Below are positions 23,801 through 34,792 of a stretch of DNA of 64,000 nucleotides, one piece after another. The position numbers and the translations under genes are program-made. Origin of the DNA: Enoplolaimus lenunculus (Eukaryota; Nematoda; Enoplea; Enoplida; Thoracostomopsidae); assembly GCA_030248215.1 (NCBI GenBank), contig JASANG010002426.1, positions 1 to 64,000 of the forward strand, given 5' to 3'. Each line of letters opens with the position of its first letter. Within the stretch, counting starts at the first letter, position 1. The notes below the pieces were generated by a model that saw only the letters and a list, made by a program, of their open reading frames with translations, was not told the DNA's origin and did not search any database.

Positions 23801-26800
23801 GAAATTTTGGAAACAAGTATATATCCCTATTCCCTCCTTGTATGCGCCCCTGATGTAAGTTTTTTATATTAAAATGGATATATAGCACTCATCAAGTTTG
23901 GTCTGTAGCGATATCTGCATAATATTAAAATATGTATAAGTACAATAGTTACACAACTTGTACAACAAAACCACAGCAATAAAAATTGTGATAGCACCGT
24001 TCGCAATAGTATCACAATTTTCAGGTGCTAATATTGGAATACTACTCGAAAATAAACCAAGATCCCAAAATAGTATTCCGCAATCCAAATAAATTTTGAG
24101 TTCAGTTGAATATAACAGTTCAATTTTTGCTCGGAATATATATGTTGTTTATAAATGGATTGTTTACGAAATGCCAATATTAATAAGCTGTCTTTATCTT
24201 ACAGTATCACAAGCAAACCAAAATTAATTTGACAGAATTTTTTATTTGCAAGCAAACTCGACTCGAGTTACTATATAGAACACAATTTACGCTAAAGCTG
24301 CATGGTTGGTCGTTATTTAATTGTTCCACTTACAGAGGCTGATCCAAAAATTTCTGACGGGGGGGCGGGCTGGCAAGTGTTATGAAACGCAGTATCATTT
24401 TATCACCAAAAAATTTTCTGACGGAGAAAAATTGTAAGGTAGAGAGACTTTACCATTTTATCACAAGCAGTTCTGCGGGAAAAATTGTAAAAAAAATTGT
24501 AAGGTAGGAACTTACCATTTTATCACACAAAAATTCTGCGGGAAATATTATTTTCGCAAAAAGTTTTAAGAGAGAAAAAATTGTAAGGTAGGAAGGACCT
24601 TACCATTTTAACACAAAAAACTTCGGATGGGGGGCGTACACCCCCCCCCGCCGGATCCGCTAGTGTCCACTTTGTTTTTGGTTGTAATTTGAAAAAATTG
24701 AAAATAATACTTAATCGAGTGAAGCTTGACTTAGAAAGAAACGATACCGTGTTCAACTGAAACATTGATACTCAAAAATCAGATATGTAGATAAAATTTA
24801 AAAAAGCTCTTACAAAGGTGCGTATCTGGTTCGTTTTGGCACCGCTTGAATACTAGCGTAATTAGTAGGATGACAGTTTATAGCTGCTACTGGGGGTGCG
24901 CTAGGAACCCCAATATGCGGCATCTTATACTGGTTTGTGTTGCCGCTCCACGGGGGAGTTACAACATCCAGGTGTTCATTGTCATACTTGGTTCGTCTTG
25001 GTTTCGTTTCGATACTCGTGTATTTAACGGGATGATGGTGTTCAGCTGCTACTGGAGGTGCGCTAGCAACCGCAATATATGGCATTCTATACTGAGGCGC
25101 GTTACCGCTCTGAGAGGGTGTTACAACATCCAGCTGTCCATTGTCATAACTATGACTCCCGTATAAATCATCATTACTATGATCTGCTCGTCCTGCATTA
25201 CGTGTTCGGTTACGACCGGCCCCTGATTTATCTTTATTTGTGCGATTTTTCGATGCTTTTTGTTTCGCAATCGCTGTATAATCATTTTTATGCCGATAAA
25301 TGTGACCGTCGCGTCTGTTGCCTGCTTCATCACCGCGGACGTCATAGTATTTTTCGTTCATTCGATGAAAATATTTCGCCAATGCAGTTGCGAATATGAT
25401 CAAGGGCAGTAGCCAAACGGCGCACCAACCAAACGAAGCCCATATCCCGTGCGCAGGGTACAGAGCATCAGCACAAACCAGTGTCCCAGTATTCGCGTAC
25501 ACTTGATAGATCGGGTAACACCGTCCGACTTCTCCGGTTAGTCGTCGTACCACCATGTGACCATACTCCAACAACGAGCTGCGCAACTCGTCTAGCTCAG
25601 AGTATCCTGAACTTACAGCATTGTCCAGAGCGGCTTGTTGAGCAGTTATGTTACTTGCATTCGCTAACGCGCGTTGAGACGTCGCAACAATTTCACTCAT
25701 ATTCGCTGCAAGCGTCACAAGTGCGCTTAGCATTCTATGTCTATCGTTTTGCAGCCAGCCATTTAAAGAGCGTAATTCTTGCGCTGCAGTTGATCTATTA
25801 TCGTGTCCTGCAACTGATCGCAATATTTCCTCCGTTACCACAGGTCCATTGTACAGAATCGCGTTATAGCTGTCTATAGAGTTCAGTAGACTTTTTAGTG
25901 GATCAATAACATTTCTCGTAAACTGGTTTTGCATTTCTTTCGATAACTGAAATAAATCGCCAGTGTTGAACATTGACAAATTGACATCGGCAAGCGACAA
26001 ACCGTCCAACTGATCAAGTACATAGTCTGCGCTTAAAACCTGACTCAAATTAAACGCCTCGTACAACGACATGTTACGTTCACACGCGGCCAAACTACGA
26101 TAAGTTGAAAATCGTAATTTACTTCCGTTTATAACCGGCCAATCGCTGTTGAAAAATTCATCGCGCGCTTGCCGATCGAGCCAATCAAATCCAGTCTGAG
26201 CGTGAGTGTTTTCAAATCCCGGCGGACTATCAGAGCTCATCCCGTTAACATTTATCGACGCCGGAACCGGATACCAAAGCTGACGGCACACGTAAACTTC
26301 ACCACCATACGCTGGCAAAAATACGACAATCGAAATGACAAGAAGGAACGAGAAAAACACGAACGACAATATCACTGAAGCGATCAAGCAATGACCTCCG
26401 CAATTCGAACATGGCGTTCTTTTGTACGGACGGGGGTCTTCACGGCGGTCGCCGCAAAGGCCGGCAATCAGTCCAGCGGTAGCGCAGAGGACAACCAGAA
26501 ATACGGGAACCATCACCAACGACGAAACTTTCGGAACCCAACTATACTTTGATGCGTTATCTTCACGAACACGTACCGTCATACGACTATTGCGTACTGC
26601 GTTGCCGCTCCTGTCAGGGTCCATATCATAATTGTTTGTATCCGAATTTGGTGTCTGGTATACGATCCCTTGCGACCAGGTAGATGTTGATGCAAACGGA
26701 TAGTGGTCGTTAAAGTTATTTGAAACATCTTGAATCGCAGATAAAATGTCGTTTAGCGGTTTTAAAATTTGTGTTGTAACAGTTGCATTTATTTGGCGCT

Positions 26801-29800
26801 CAATTGCGGCTACATGCGATTTGACTGGTGCAATAGTTGCGTCAACTTTTTCTGCTGACCGCTGGATCGCATCGTAGACAAACGTGAGTTGGAGATCGAT
26901 TTCAAGTGTGTGGTTGTTCAGCACCTGGAAATTTATGAAATTCAGGCACATATTCTCAACTGTGCACTGCACCTATCGTCACTTGGTGAAGTGAAACAGA
27001 TTTTGTAAACTGTTAAGTTTATTAACTTATAAAATTTCATGCACTTTCCGCGATTACTTGAGCCAAGTTACAGTTCTCTATCATTTTTTAGCAGTTTGTA
27101 TATAGTATATACCTTACTTGGTTTGTTTTAGTACATATTGTTAGGTGAACTGGCGATTTGTGTTACTTATAACCATTTAGTTACTTATAACCATTTATAC
27201 ACTATTCAAAACATACACAGGTTTCAGACGTGTCTACAATAATGATTGAAAAACTTAAAACTAAGTACTTCCAAACAACCCTTGAAGATCATCAAACCAA
27301 TCTAGACACATGTAAGGGGCCTTTGTCCGTCACAGTGCGACATTGTCCGTCACTGGTGTACGGCGATTCGCGTGCGATAATTCAAGATGATGTTGGGGCC
27401 GACTAATATTAAAATTTTTACAAATAATTTTGGCTAATGGCGAAAAAATTTAATACAAACAATCCAGAAACAATTCTAACTCAACAACAAATCCAAAAAG
27501 TATTGTATATAGCACCCGCCTAATAATATGCTTAACTTACCTGCAATAATTTTTGCTGATACTGTGTCAAATTGGCAGATAGCTGTGCATTGTCATACCG
27601 CTGCAGGTCTTGCGTAATCTTTTGTTGTTCAGAGGTGTTCAACGAAACTCGTGCTATAATGTTGATTTTGATGCTTTCTAGCTCGCCGTACGCCGCTGAC
27701 AAAATTCGATTAGTTTCCTGTATGCCTTCAGTTATCGTTGCGTTCAGCTTCCGTCGTATACGTTCAAAATCTGTCAGTCCAGTAGCATCTTCAATACGTT
27801 TGGAAATTTGTTCCGGCAACTCGTCGAGGGACCGTGTCAAATTTGACAAGGTCCTTGTGACTTGTGTTTCAGTCAAACATTCAATTTCACTTCGAACACT
27901 TGCAACATAAGTGTGCATTGCGCTGAGTTGCGACTGAACATCGTTAGACAAATCAAGACTATAATAATTGTACGCTGATGTTGCAGTGAACGCAAAAAAT
28001 ACAATGCCACCCGCTAGCGCAACGCAACATAGGACAACACCTGCGACAAGCGAATAACAACACGCGCGAGAGCTATTTTTCTGATACCGTCGACCTCCAC
28101 AACGTCCACAACAGCATCGGCAACTACAATAGCACAAACCAATTAATGGAATTGCTACTACAAACACAATGCCACTTATCAATGCAATACTAAGCCCAAT
28201 TTGTTCCGACATTACTTGTTTTGTTAGTTTCCATGGGTCAGGAGGATTATCTGCTTTGCTTATTCGATCACGTTTGTGTTCTCTAACTTCCCTTATTCCG
28301 TTAACTTCAGTTTCTCTCACTGTTCTCATTGCTCTAGCTTCACCAATAGACCCTCTAGTCTGACGCTTAAACCGTCGGTCACCTTGCATCTCAACTGTTC
28401 GTTCATAACTCGGCAATCTGCTCCTATCATCCTCGATCTCCAAAATCCTGTCAGAAGCCCTCCATTCGCCAACTTGATCATCATAAACATAATAATCGAG
28501 CAGCTGTTGAATAACATCATAAGGCACTGTATCATGAGCAGAAATTGCCGCCATTAGGGCCCGACATACGTCGTAAACACTACTCAAAGCGGCATCATAT
28601 GACCCATTGGCTACTCGAAGCCATGCTGGAGACGACTGTTGCGCTAGGCACGTTTGGTTAAAATCGTTTTGTGCAGCCCTGAGTATATTATTCAACTGAC
28701 GGAACAGGTGCAGTGCACGATTGCCCCCATTATTTCTGTTTGTCAAATAAATTCTATTTCGACCATTTACGTCATCACCAACTCGTTCTGACTCGTGATC
28801 ATAATTTAAATTGAGATCAAAATAATCGCCTCTATCCGTTGGGTTATACTCAAATTCACGGCGCTGAGCGTTGACATACAACCCGTTTACAAGTATGGCA
28901 GTGAGAGCGAACAGTGTACGCAGTGGTAATATCATTGCAAATTGCGGCGAATTACGAATTAAACCAAAAACTATTAAGTTTTAGATTCTGTTTAAGTCGA
29001 ACTCAATGAGCGAATCGAAAAAAAAGTTGCCGAAAGAATGTCGGATTAAACTTGAAAGATGCAGGAGCACCAAAGGCAAACACCAGATTTGATATTACGC
29101 CGAACTATTTATTGCGTTTCGATGTGATATGTGTATATTTGACGTTTTTAATCGAGAATAACCTAAAGAAAAAGCATACACAAATATAATTACCACATAA
29201 AAAATGACACTTGATCAAGTAAAAATGGAGCATTGATGCTACTTATATATTTCAGACAAAAAATCATGATTAAATGCTGAATACCAGGGTTCCAACGGAA
29301 TTCCGATTCCGGCTAAAATTCCGAAAAAATTGGGTTCCGATTCCGATTGGCTTCTATTCCAATGCCGGAATTCCGATTTTTCAGTTATGGGTTTTTAAGC
29401 AGATTGAAATTAAATTTTGCCTATTTGTTCGTTTGTTTGCAAATCTGTTTCTTTTTGTTAGTAAGTATTCTCAGTAGCAGAGTAAGTTATTTCGCTGATT
29501 GTCAAAATGTGACTGCAATTGAAAACTTTAAGTTCTACCTTTAAACGAACAACAAAATCTAAACTTAAAATTCTAATTCTAGCGGCAAGCAGTGATGTTA
29601 GCCTCAGTAGTTCTCAAATATAGCTCGGTATTTGGTTCAACAGTATCCTTACTGTAGTAAAACGTCGCTCCATTGAATTGGTTAATTTTCAAAAATCTAG
29701 GCCTTGTTATTTATGATTTCATAAGACTTCATACGTATTCAAAGTTTTGAAATGCTCAAAATGGTTAACTGCATTTAAACTTAAGGCCAAGTTGTTCCTG

Positions 29801-31042
29801 TGCTTTGAGAATTGGCAGGCCTTCATTAATATCAATTTTACAGGTTAGATCGCTAATACGGTCAGCTATACAAGCAATTTTTACTGAAACTGTGAACAAT
29901 ACAGACAAACATACTGCAATAAAAAGTCAAAAGCCATACACTTTTGTTTTTGATATAATTACTAAAACTTAAATTCCGATTCCGATTCCGGTTCGATAAA
30001 TAAATTTGACTCCGATTCCGATTCCGGTTCGATAAAAAAATTTGACTCCGATTCCGCTTCTTCCGACAAAATTTACTTCCGATTGGAACCCTGCTGATAG
30101 GGTTGAGCTGCTATACGTAAGCTTCTCCTGGTTCCTGTCGGCTTTTGGGACAAGCCCTATATGACGGCCAAAATATTTTGGCAGCACTTGTTTTATATTT
30201 CACATAATGTCTTTTCGAGTAACCAAAAAATCAAACTACAAAAACTGGAAACTTCACCTGACTAGCCATAACATATATATTATGTGTTTGTAGTATAATT
30301 TTAGGCGAAGTCTTTGAAGTAATCACTGCTAAAGACGCAGATGTGAACAAAGTTGGTGGGGTGCGTTCAATGCATTAACTTGTTTTTACAAGGATACTTA
30401 AACAGTTTAGCTGTGCTGCACCGAACAAAATCGCCAAATAAATTGCTTTATAAGCGCCGTTGTTGAAAATCTTATCTCATTGCCGATTTATACAGACAAT
30501 CCTTGTTTAGTATCCAATTTTGAAGCAACAACCGATACTTTAATAATCCGCCCTATTTTACAAAAGGCTACAAGAGTTCAATCTAGATACTAGAAAGACA
30601 TGCGCAAATGGTTAATGCGTGACAAATTATAACATTATTCAAGACTGTCGGAACTTTTACAAAGTTTAAAACGATTTAATAAGAAATATTATTGTTGATA
30701 ATATGCTGAAGTTTAGACCAGCTATTTACATTGCACGTAATTGGATGGCTTGTATTGTCTATGCTGATAACGCTGACTTTCTTCGTCTAACAAATTATGA
30801 CCAAACAGAAATTTAACTTTGTTGATGTAAAGCGAGAAGTGTTAGCTACATAATAAACTGAAGTTTTATGCAAACAAATATAGCATAATGGCTATGTACG
30901 TAAGTAAAACGTAACGTTGTTCAAGTTCATAAATATACATTTTTGTGTTAAATGTGTTTTAGACCTACTCCGATTACTCATGGTTTCCGGGATACGCTTG
31001 GACTGCAGCCACGTGTCCTGCGTGCAATCATCACCTTGGATG
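20872..31042 (+). CDS. Secreted CULT-domain protein (cereblon thalidomide-binding-type fold), 3' end not found
   Basis: Exons 20872-20980, 21512-21661, 30305-30360 and 30963-31042 join in phase at GT-AG sites. Exon 1 gives a signal peptide (hydrophobic about residues 9-22, FVIWCILVFNAMLGA). The rest reads as a CULT domain: CRRC (Cys41, Cys44), VQVFENPAG, FEVIT, SWFPGYAWT and CPAC (Cys123, Cys126) ending HHLGW. Trp112, Trp118 and Trp132 are spaced 6 and 14 apart, exactly as the cereblon cage W380/W386/W400, and Cys123/Cys126 stand 5 and 8 after the second Trp as in cereblon. The CULT family is known to include secreted single-domain animal proteins of unknown function; no Lon domain is seen here. 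Intron 2 (8.6 kb) contains the whole prominin gene on the other strand. After HLGW a strong donor (gtaagc) demands a further exon, which I could not find; unspliced, the frame stops at once. Confidence 0.85.
22201..22347. mobile_element. MITE with TTAGGC-like interior (copy 1)
   Basis: Ends catatatagaacagggccgg and ccggccctgttctataaat are inverted repeats. The middle reads gcttaggctttggcttaggt, a run of degenerate TTAGGC words. Same family as 42284-42850, 57890-58030 and 59935-60133. It lies in intron 2 of the CULT gene. Confidence 0.75.
22736..22900. mobile_element. CTGTAGTGACCCGAATAA element, left part only
   Basis: Begins ctgtagtgactcgaataaaa and continues with ttgccattttgagcctgaatc, a diverged version of the left arm of the element at 22916-23591. 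No right end of its own is visible. Confidence 0.6.
22916..23591. mobile_element. CTGTAGTGACCCGAATAA element (about 676 bp)
   Basis: Left arm atagcgatccgaataagaga followed by gtccccatttcgagtccc; right arm cctcccctttcttattcggg. The arrangement matches the well-bounded copy at 31166-31557, which has TA flanks. The middle (23140-23330) is GC-richer than in other copies and may be an insertion. No transposase seen. Confidence 0.65.
23592..24339. other. CULT intron 2, unassigned
   Basis: AT-rich, with no exon, RNA gene or clear repeat recognised. Confidence 0.5.
24340..24640. repeat. Irregular tandem repeat of 57-89 bp units
   Basis: Units starting at about 24397, 24454, 24516 and 24605 each open with ttttatcaca or a variant, pass through ttctg(c/a)(g)gg and end attgtaaggtag...ttacca. 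The opening gatccaaaaatttctgacgg is shared with single copies near 37988 and 53555, so the array grew inside a dispersed repeat. Confidence 0.75.
24810..28935 (-). CDS. PROM: Prominin (five-span membrane glycoprotein, CD133 family), two coding exons
   Basis: Prominins sit in plasma-membrane protrusions, bind cholesterol and shape curved membranes. Exon 1 is 28935-27541 (465 codons), exon 2 is 26924-24810; GT-AG intron of 616 bp, phase 0; 1169 aa against about 850 for vertebrate prominin-1. In order: signal peptide (1-24), long N-terminal ectodomain, membrane span 1 (about 247-268) with cysteine-rich cytosolic turn (CYCSCRCCCGRC), span 2 (293-317), first large loop, span 3 (598-623), short loop, span 4 (645-670), second large loop with conserved cysteines and many N-x-S/T sites, span 5 (958-983) followed by AKYFHRMNEKYYD, close to AKYYRRMDSEDVYDD of human prominin-1. 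The tail of about 185 aa includes two related repeats of about 50 aa (1062-1111 and 1116-1165). RFKRQ at about 188-192 resembles a furin site. Intact. It lies antisense inside intron 2 of the CULT gene. Confidence 0.95.
29285..30093. mobile_element. hAT-like non-autonomous element, CAGGGTTCCAA subfamily (809 bp)
   Basis: Ends cagggttccaacggaattcc and tccgattggaaccctg; the interior is a reverse-oriented relative of 7055-7804 across most of its length. The flanks ctgaatac and ctgatagg agree only in part. No transposase. It lies in CULT intron 2 upstream of the prominin start. Confidence 0.85.
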
Positions 31043-31069
31043 GTAAGCCGACAATCAGAGAGCGATTAG

Positions 31070-31635
31070 AAATCCGGTTCCGGTTCGGTATAAGGCAAAA
31101 ATTCGGAGCCGGTAAAAACCTACCGGTTTTGGTATATTTACTGTTGTGGTCTCGAACATTATATATTGTATTGACCCGAATAAAAGTGGGGGTAATAAGA
31201 GGGTCCCCATTTTGAGTCCGCATCAATTGGCGTCCGTATCCCTAATAAGGGTCCGTCCCTAATTGTAGCGCATAAATGACTCCAGGCCAAATAATTTGAA
31301 TTCGAAACTTTAAAGCGTACTTAAATTTGAAAGTACATTCCTAAGTATAACCTTGTATTATCGCTCAAGCTTATGACACAAGACAAGTAAACGTTTAAAT
31401 CAACGGATAATTGCAGTACCGCATATATATCAGTAACGAAGGGCGGCGGAGCGTGAGTAAAAAATAAATAACAGTCCGTAACCGAATAACACGGGGGGTA
31501 CCCTCTGGAGAGGCCAAATAAATATCAGTCGCCCCCCTCTTATTCGGGTCACTACAGTAATTGCATTTGGCAAGTGGTCATGTATATTTAACATCTTTTG
31601 CTACCCGGCTCCGGTTAAATTAATATCCGGGCGCA
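31070..31635. mobile_element. Worn hAT-like element split by a later insertion
   Basis: The left part (31070-31165) reads atccggttccggttcgg and the right part (31558-31635) ggctccggttaaattaatatcc then gcgcaccatg, together resembling one CCGG-rich hAT-like copy. A 392-bp CTGTAGTGACCC element lies between the halves, so it arrived second. Confidence 0.6.
31166..31557. mobile_element. CTGTAGTGACCCGAATAA element with TA flanks (392 bp)
   Basis: Left end ttgtattgacccgaataaaa and right end cttattcgggtcactacag are inverted repeats, each next to TA (31164-31165 and 31558-31559). A TA duplication suggests a Tc1/mariner-type or similar mobiliser, though other TA-inserting groups exist. No coding capacity. 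Confidence 0.8.
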
Positions 31636-31639
31636 CCAT

Positions 31640-33240
31640 GCTAATAATATATGATCCCGCCCCACACGGCACGAATTTTTCGCGAGAACCCATAGGAATT
31701 CCCACCACACCGCCAATTTTCGACTGTGCTGCTAATGATGTTAATTGTGATACAGGCACCACGATTAACTGTAATCATTAAAGAAGCATAAACAAACGCT
31801 GCACGAAAAATTATCAACACCATCTAATTTTGTCAATTTATAAGTTTTGGATGTGCTTAGAGTTCATGAAACATTTGACTCTGAGTCATTCGCTGCCCGT
31901 TGCAACAAATACTTGGATTGGTCCACGCTGCGCCCGCGTCCTCAGATAATATAAACAGGACGGTCACCATGATATATGAGAGTACTTTGCAAGCATGAAA
32001 ATATTAGAATATAATACATGTTATAAAATCTAATAAATTTGGAGCTTCGATCGGTTCTATTTTGGAAGTCAGGGGCCAAATCACGTCGTGGAAATTGCGT
32101 GGCGGGATGGGGATCCCAGTCTCATTAAACTTTGATCGCCACCAAACCGCGAAAGACATGCGAGCCTCCATCCCATCCCCATAACATTCCTAATATACAC
32201 TTGTACAACTTGCTAACGGAAATTCATTTATAATACACTAAAATTTTCAGGACGTTAATTTTCATCTTTAAGGTGATACTTTATAATTTGGTGCAAAACC
32301 GTAAAAAAAATTTATTGTTGGTCTTCCAATGCGGCAACATAAAACAGGAATCAAATATACGCAAGAATTCGCGTTGAACCGTGCAATATCCCCCCGTCGA
32401 AATACTTACCTCTCATTCCGCACGAAACCGTAATTTACTCTGAACCAACGCGGATTTGACAAAAGCACCGTAACATGATTGGCATACTTGAATATCTGCT
32501 TCATTCACACAGCTGCTAACTGTTTCGTTTCGAATCGGACTAAATATTTGGCAGGAAAGTATTGCTCAAATGGTCATAGTTAGCCGCCGAGCAACTAATT
32601 ACGGAGTAAAAAACACATTTCGCCAGTGAAAAACTTCGTTTCCTGAAGGAAAAAGTAACGTAGAGTCAGCGTAGTATATAGTCCTCCAATTTAAAACATA
32701 AGTAGCAATTTCTAGCATCACCACCTACGCGCTACATATACGCGTTGCTGACTATCACGCCACTGTTTTTGTCGTGTACTGTGCAGATATCTAGACTGGA
32801 TATTGTTCATGCAATCGTAGCCGTTTATAGTTGATGCGTAAGTGTAGTGTAGAATAACTAAATAAATTGTAAACAATAATATTTAAAACGTGTTGCAAGT
32901 CAAAGGTTTAAGCAGCATTATACCATCATAAACTAATTGCACTTGCAAACTCTGTAAAATGGCAACGCATTGTCTCTGAAACAACTAGAAACATAAGTTG
33001 AGTGACTGAGCAGGAAGCGGTATTAAGCAGTATTACTGGCTAATGCTAACTACTATTAAAAGTACGCATTAGGTTTGCATAGTTACTGAAATATATAAGC
33101 CTGCAATTTTGAAACAAATTGCATGAAGGCGTTGAAAAATGGAAAATATAATTACGCGGTACTTAAGAGATTGTCAAAACTGCACGGTCGGGACGACCCT
33201 TTCTCCGAAGTACTGCAAATATACATGGTTTTCCCCCTAA
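31640..33240. other. Intergenic, no gene recognised
   Basis: The stretch 31860-31955 reads open in one frame (SFAARCNKYLDW...) and ends in a stop, but it does not join the CULT gene in phase. Around 32095-32185 gggatggggatccc and catcccatcccca form a loose inverted pair. Nothing else was identified. Confidence 0.4.
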
Positions 33241-33254
33241 ATTTCTCCGAAACA

Positions 33255-33335
33255 TGGCCATGTCGGGAATCGAACATCGGACCTATCGCTAGTGAGTCAA
33301 GCGCGCTATGCATTACAACACGCGGCCGATATTAT
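33255..33335 (-). mobile_element. tRNA-like sequence, probably a SINE head or tRNA fossil
   Basis: On the minus strand cggccgcgtgttgtaatgca (A-box region) is followed about 45 bases later by gatgttcgattcccgacatg, a good B box. A full cloverleaf does not fold cleanly by eye, so a functional tRNA is unlikely. Confidence 0.5.
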
Positions 33336-33805
33336 AATTTCCTCTGTGCTATATGTGTACGTGTATATATGTATCTTAACATTACACACTCTGCACATAC
33401 ACAATCTACATCGCGCATACCCACAGGGATGACTACAGATTCAATACCAGAATAGCTTTACTAATGAAAGGGAACAACAATATGCTGTAAGTCTAAGGCG
33501 TCTAAACCGTTAGGGCAAAAAAAATAAACTGTAAATACGTTGTTCTGTAACGAAATAAATCAACCGAAATTTTCAAATAATTTTTTGTACAGAATTTTCT
33601 AACCATAATGACCAGACATATACGTATATATTGAGTTACCGCACGTGCTGTCTTCTCAGGACTTCAACTACCGAAAGTGAAGAGGCGCCATCGCCCAGCC
33701 TGCTATGGATGATTTAATGTCGATTCTATGGCAAGTTTTGTCATTTTCTAAGCGCGATTAATCGCTTTTACCTTGAAGGAACTACCTAATAGCTGGGTAT
33801 AGACT

Positions 33806-34792
33806 AGGGATGTGCCAATTAAGCGGCAGTGGCATCGGTAATAATAGGCGTTTTCGTGAGTATCGGTATCGGCCCTGCAAAAAATTGCAGATTCTTTGCC
33901 GATACTCTTTGCACATAACAGTGAGTTGGAATGCAGGGTGCAAAGCGGAACTGGATAATACCGGAATCGGATTCGGAACAGCAAATTTATACCGGAATTC
34001 TAATCGGAATCAGATTCGGAACTAGAAAGTTTGTGACTGTACGGATAATTTGTATTAACAAATATAATATTGATTTGGGGTGTCTGTTGGCTGGCAACAG
34101 TTTTCAAAAGCATCGCATGAACAGATTGGCGGTGACTTTTGACTCTGTAAAGCTAAACTACAATCTATTATTGATAAGTTAAGTCATCGAAGACAATTTA
34201 ATAGATAAATGATACAGAATTCTTATACAACATATCACAACAAATAGAATTAAAATTAAAATTAAAAATTTCCGATTCCAATTGATTGTGCAACCGGAAT
34301 CGGATCGGAACTCGTTTTGAATTGGAATTCTAATCGGAATCGGAATTCCGGTTGCACCCTGTTGGAATGTTATCAATTTCGCTTGCTGGCGTATGTCGGC
34401 TAGTCTGATTAGGGAAACTGTTACTTCTCTGGCGTTGTGCGTTTGAAAAAATTAAATGAAATGAACCTTTCTCATGAAAATATCATCGTTTACGGTTGGT
34501 TTAAGAATTGTGCTATACCCGTCCCGCGCCGCCGGACGCCGACGCGCAGCGCTATAAAATTTTATTAACAATTGACGCACGCCACCAAATAGATTTTGCC
34601 AATACTTTTGACAGCAACGCACAGCGGAGTACGGCGGCGCGCGGCACCGTAAACTATCGTACAACACTAAATCTTCGTGTTTATAATGACGAAATGTTAT
34701 ATCGTGTGTTAAAATTTGAATCAACATCGGTATAGGCATATTTTCAAAATAATAATCGATATCGGTACAAATTTTGGTATCGCCACATCCCT
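33806..34792. mobile_element. AGGGATGTGCC-ended element (987 bp) hosting a hAT-like insertion
   Basis: Left end agggatgtgccaattaagcg, right end ggtatcgccacatccct; flanks tatagact and tatatagacc are alike. Near both ends the text carries tcggtatcgg-type words as in 1647-1880. A complete hAT-like copy at 33934-34361 interrupts it. Confidence 0.75.
33934..34361. mobile_element. hAT-like non-autonomous element with exact target duplication (428 bp)
   Basis: Left end cagggtgcaaagcggaac, right end aattccggttgcaccctg, flanked on both sides by ttggaatg (33926-33933, 34362-34369). It sits inside the AGGGATG element and is therefore younger. Confidence 0.93.

Noticed and set aside
31848-31955. Open stretch ending in a stop (…SFAARCNKYLDWSTLRPRPQII) as the last CULT exon
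   Set aside because: Exon 4 leaves two bases (TG); every acceptor here gives a stop or the wrong frame, and the text lacks the Phe expected two residues after the cage Trp. It could only fit with another unseen exon between.
32240-32400. Acceptor attttcag followed by an open stretch in phase with CULT exon 4
   Set aside because: The translation (TLIFIFKVILYN...) has no resemblance to the CULT C terminus.
33670-33720. Strong acceptor (tgctgtcttctcag) followed by an in-phase short open stretch as the CULT 3' exon
   Set aside because: Phase fits, but the 18 or so residues (TSTTESEEAPSPSLLWMI) do not keep the cereblon-like W-x-F pattern or the rest of the fold; probably chance.
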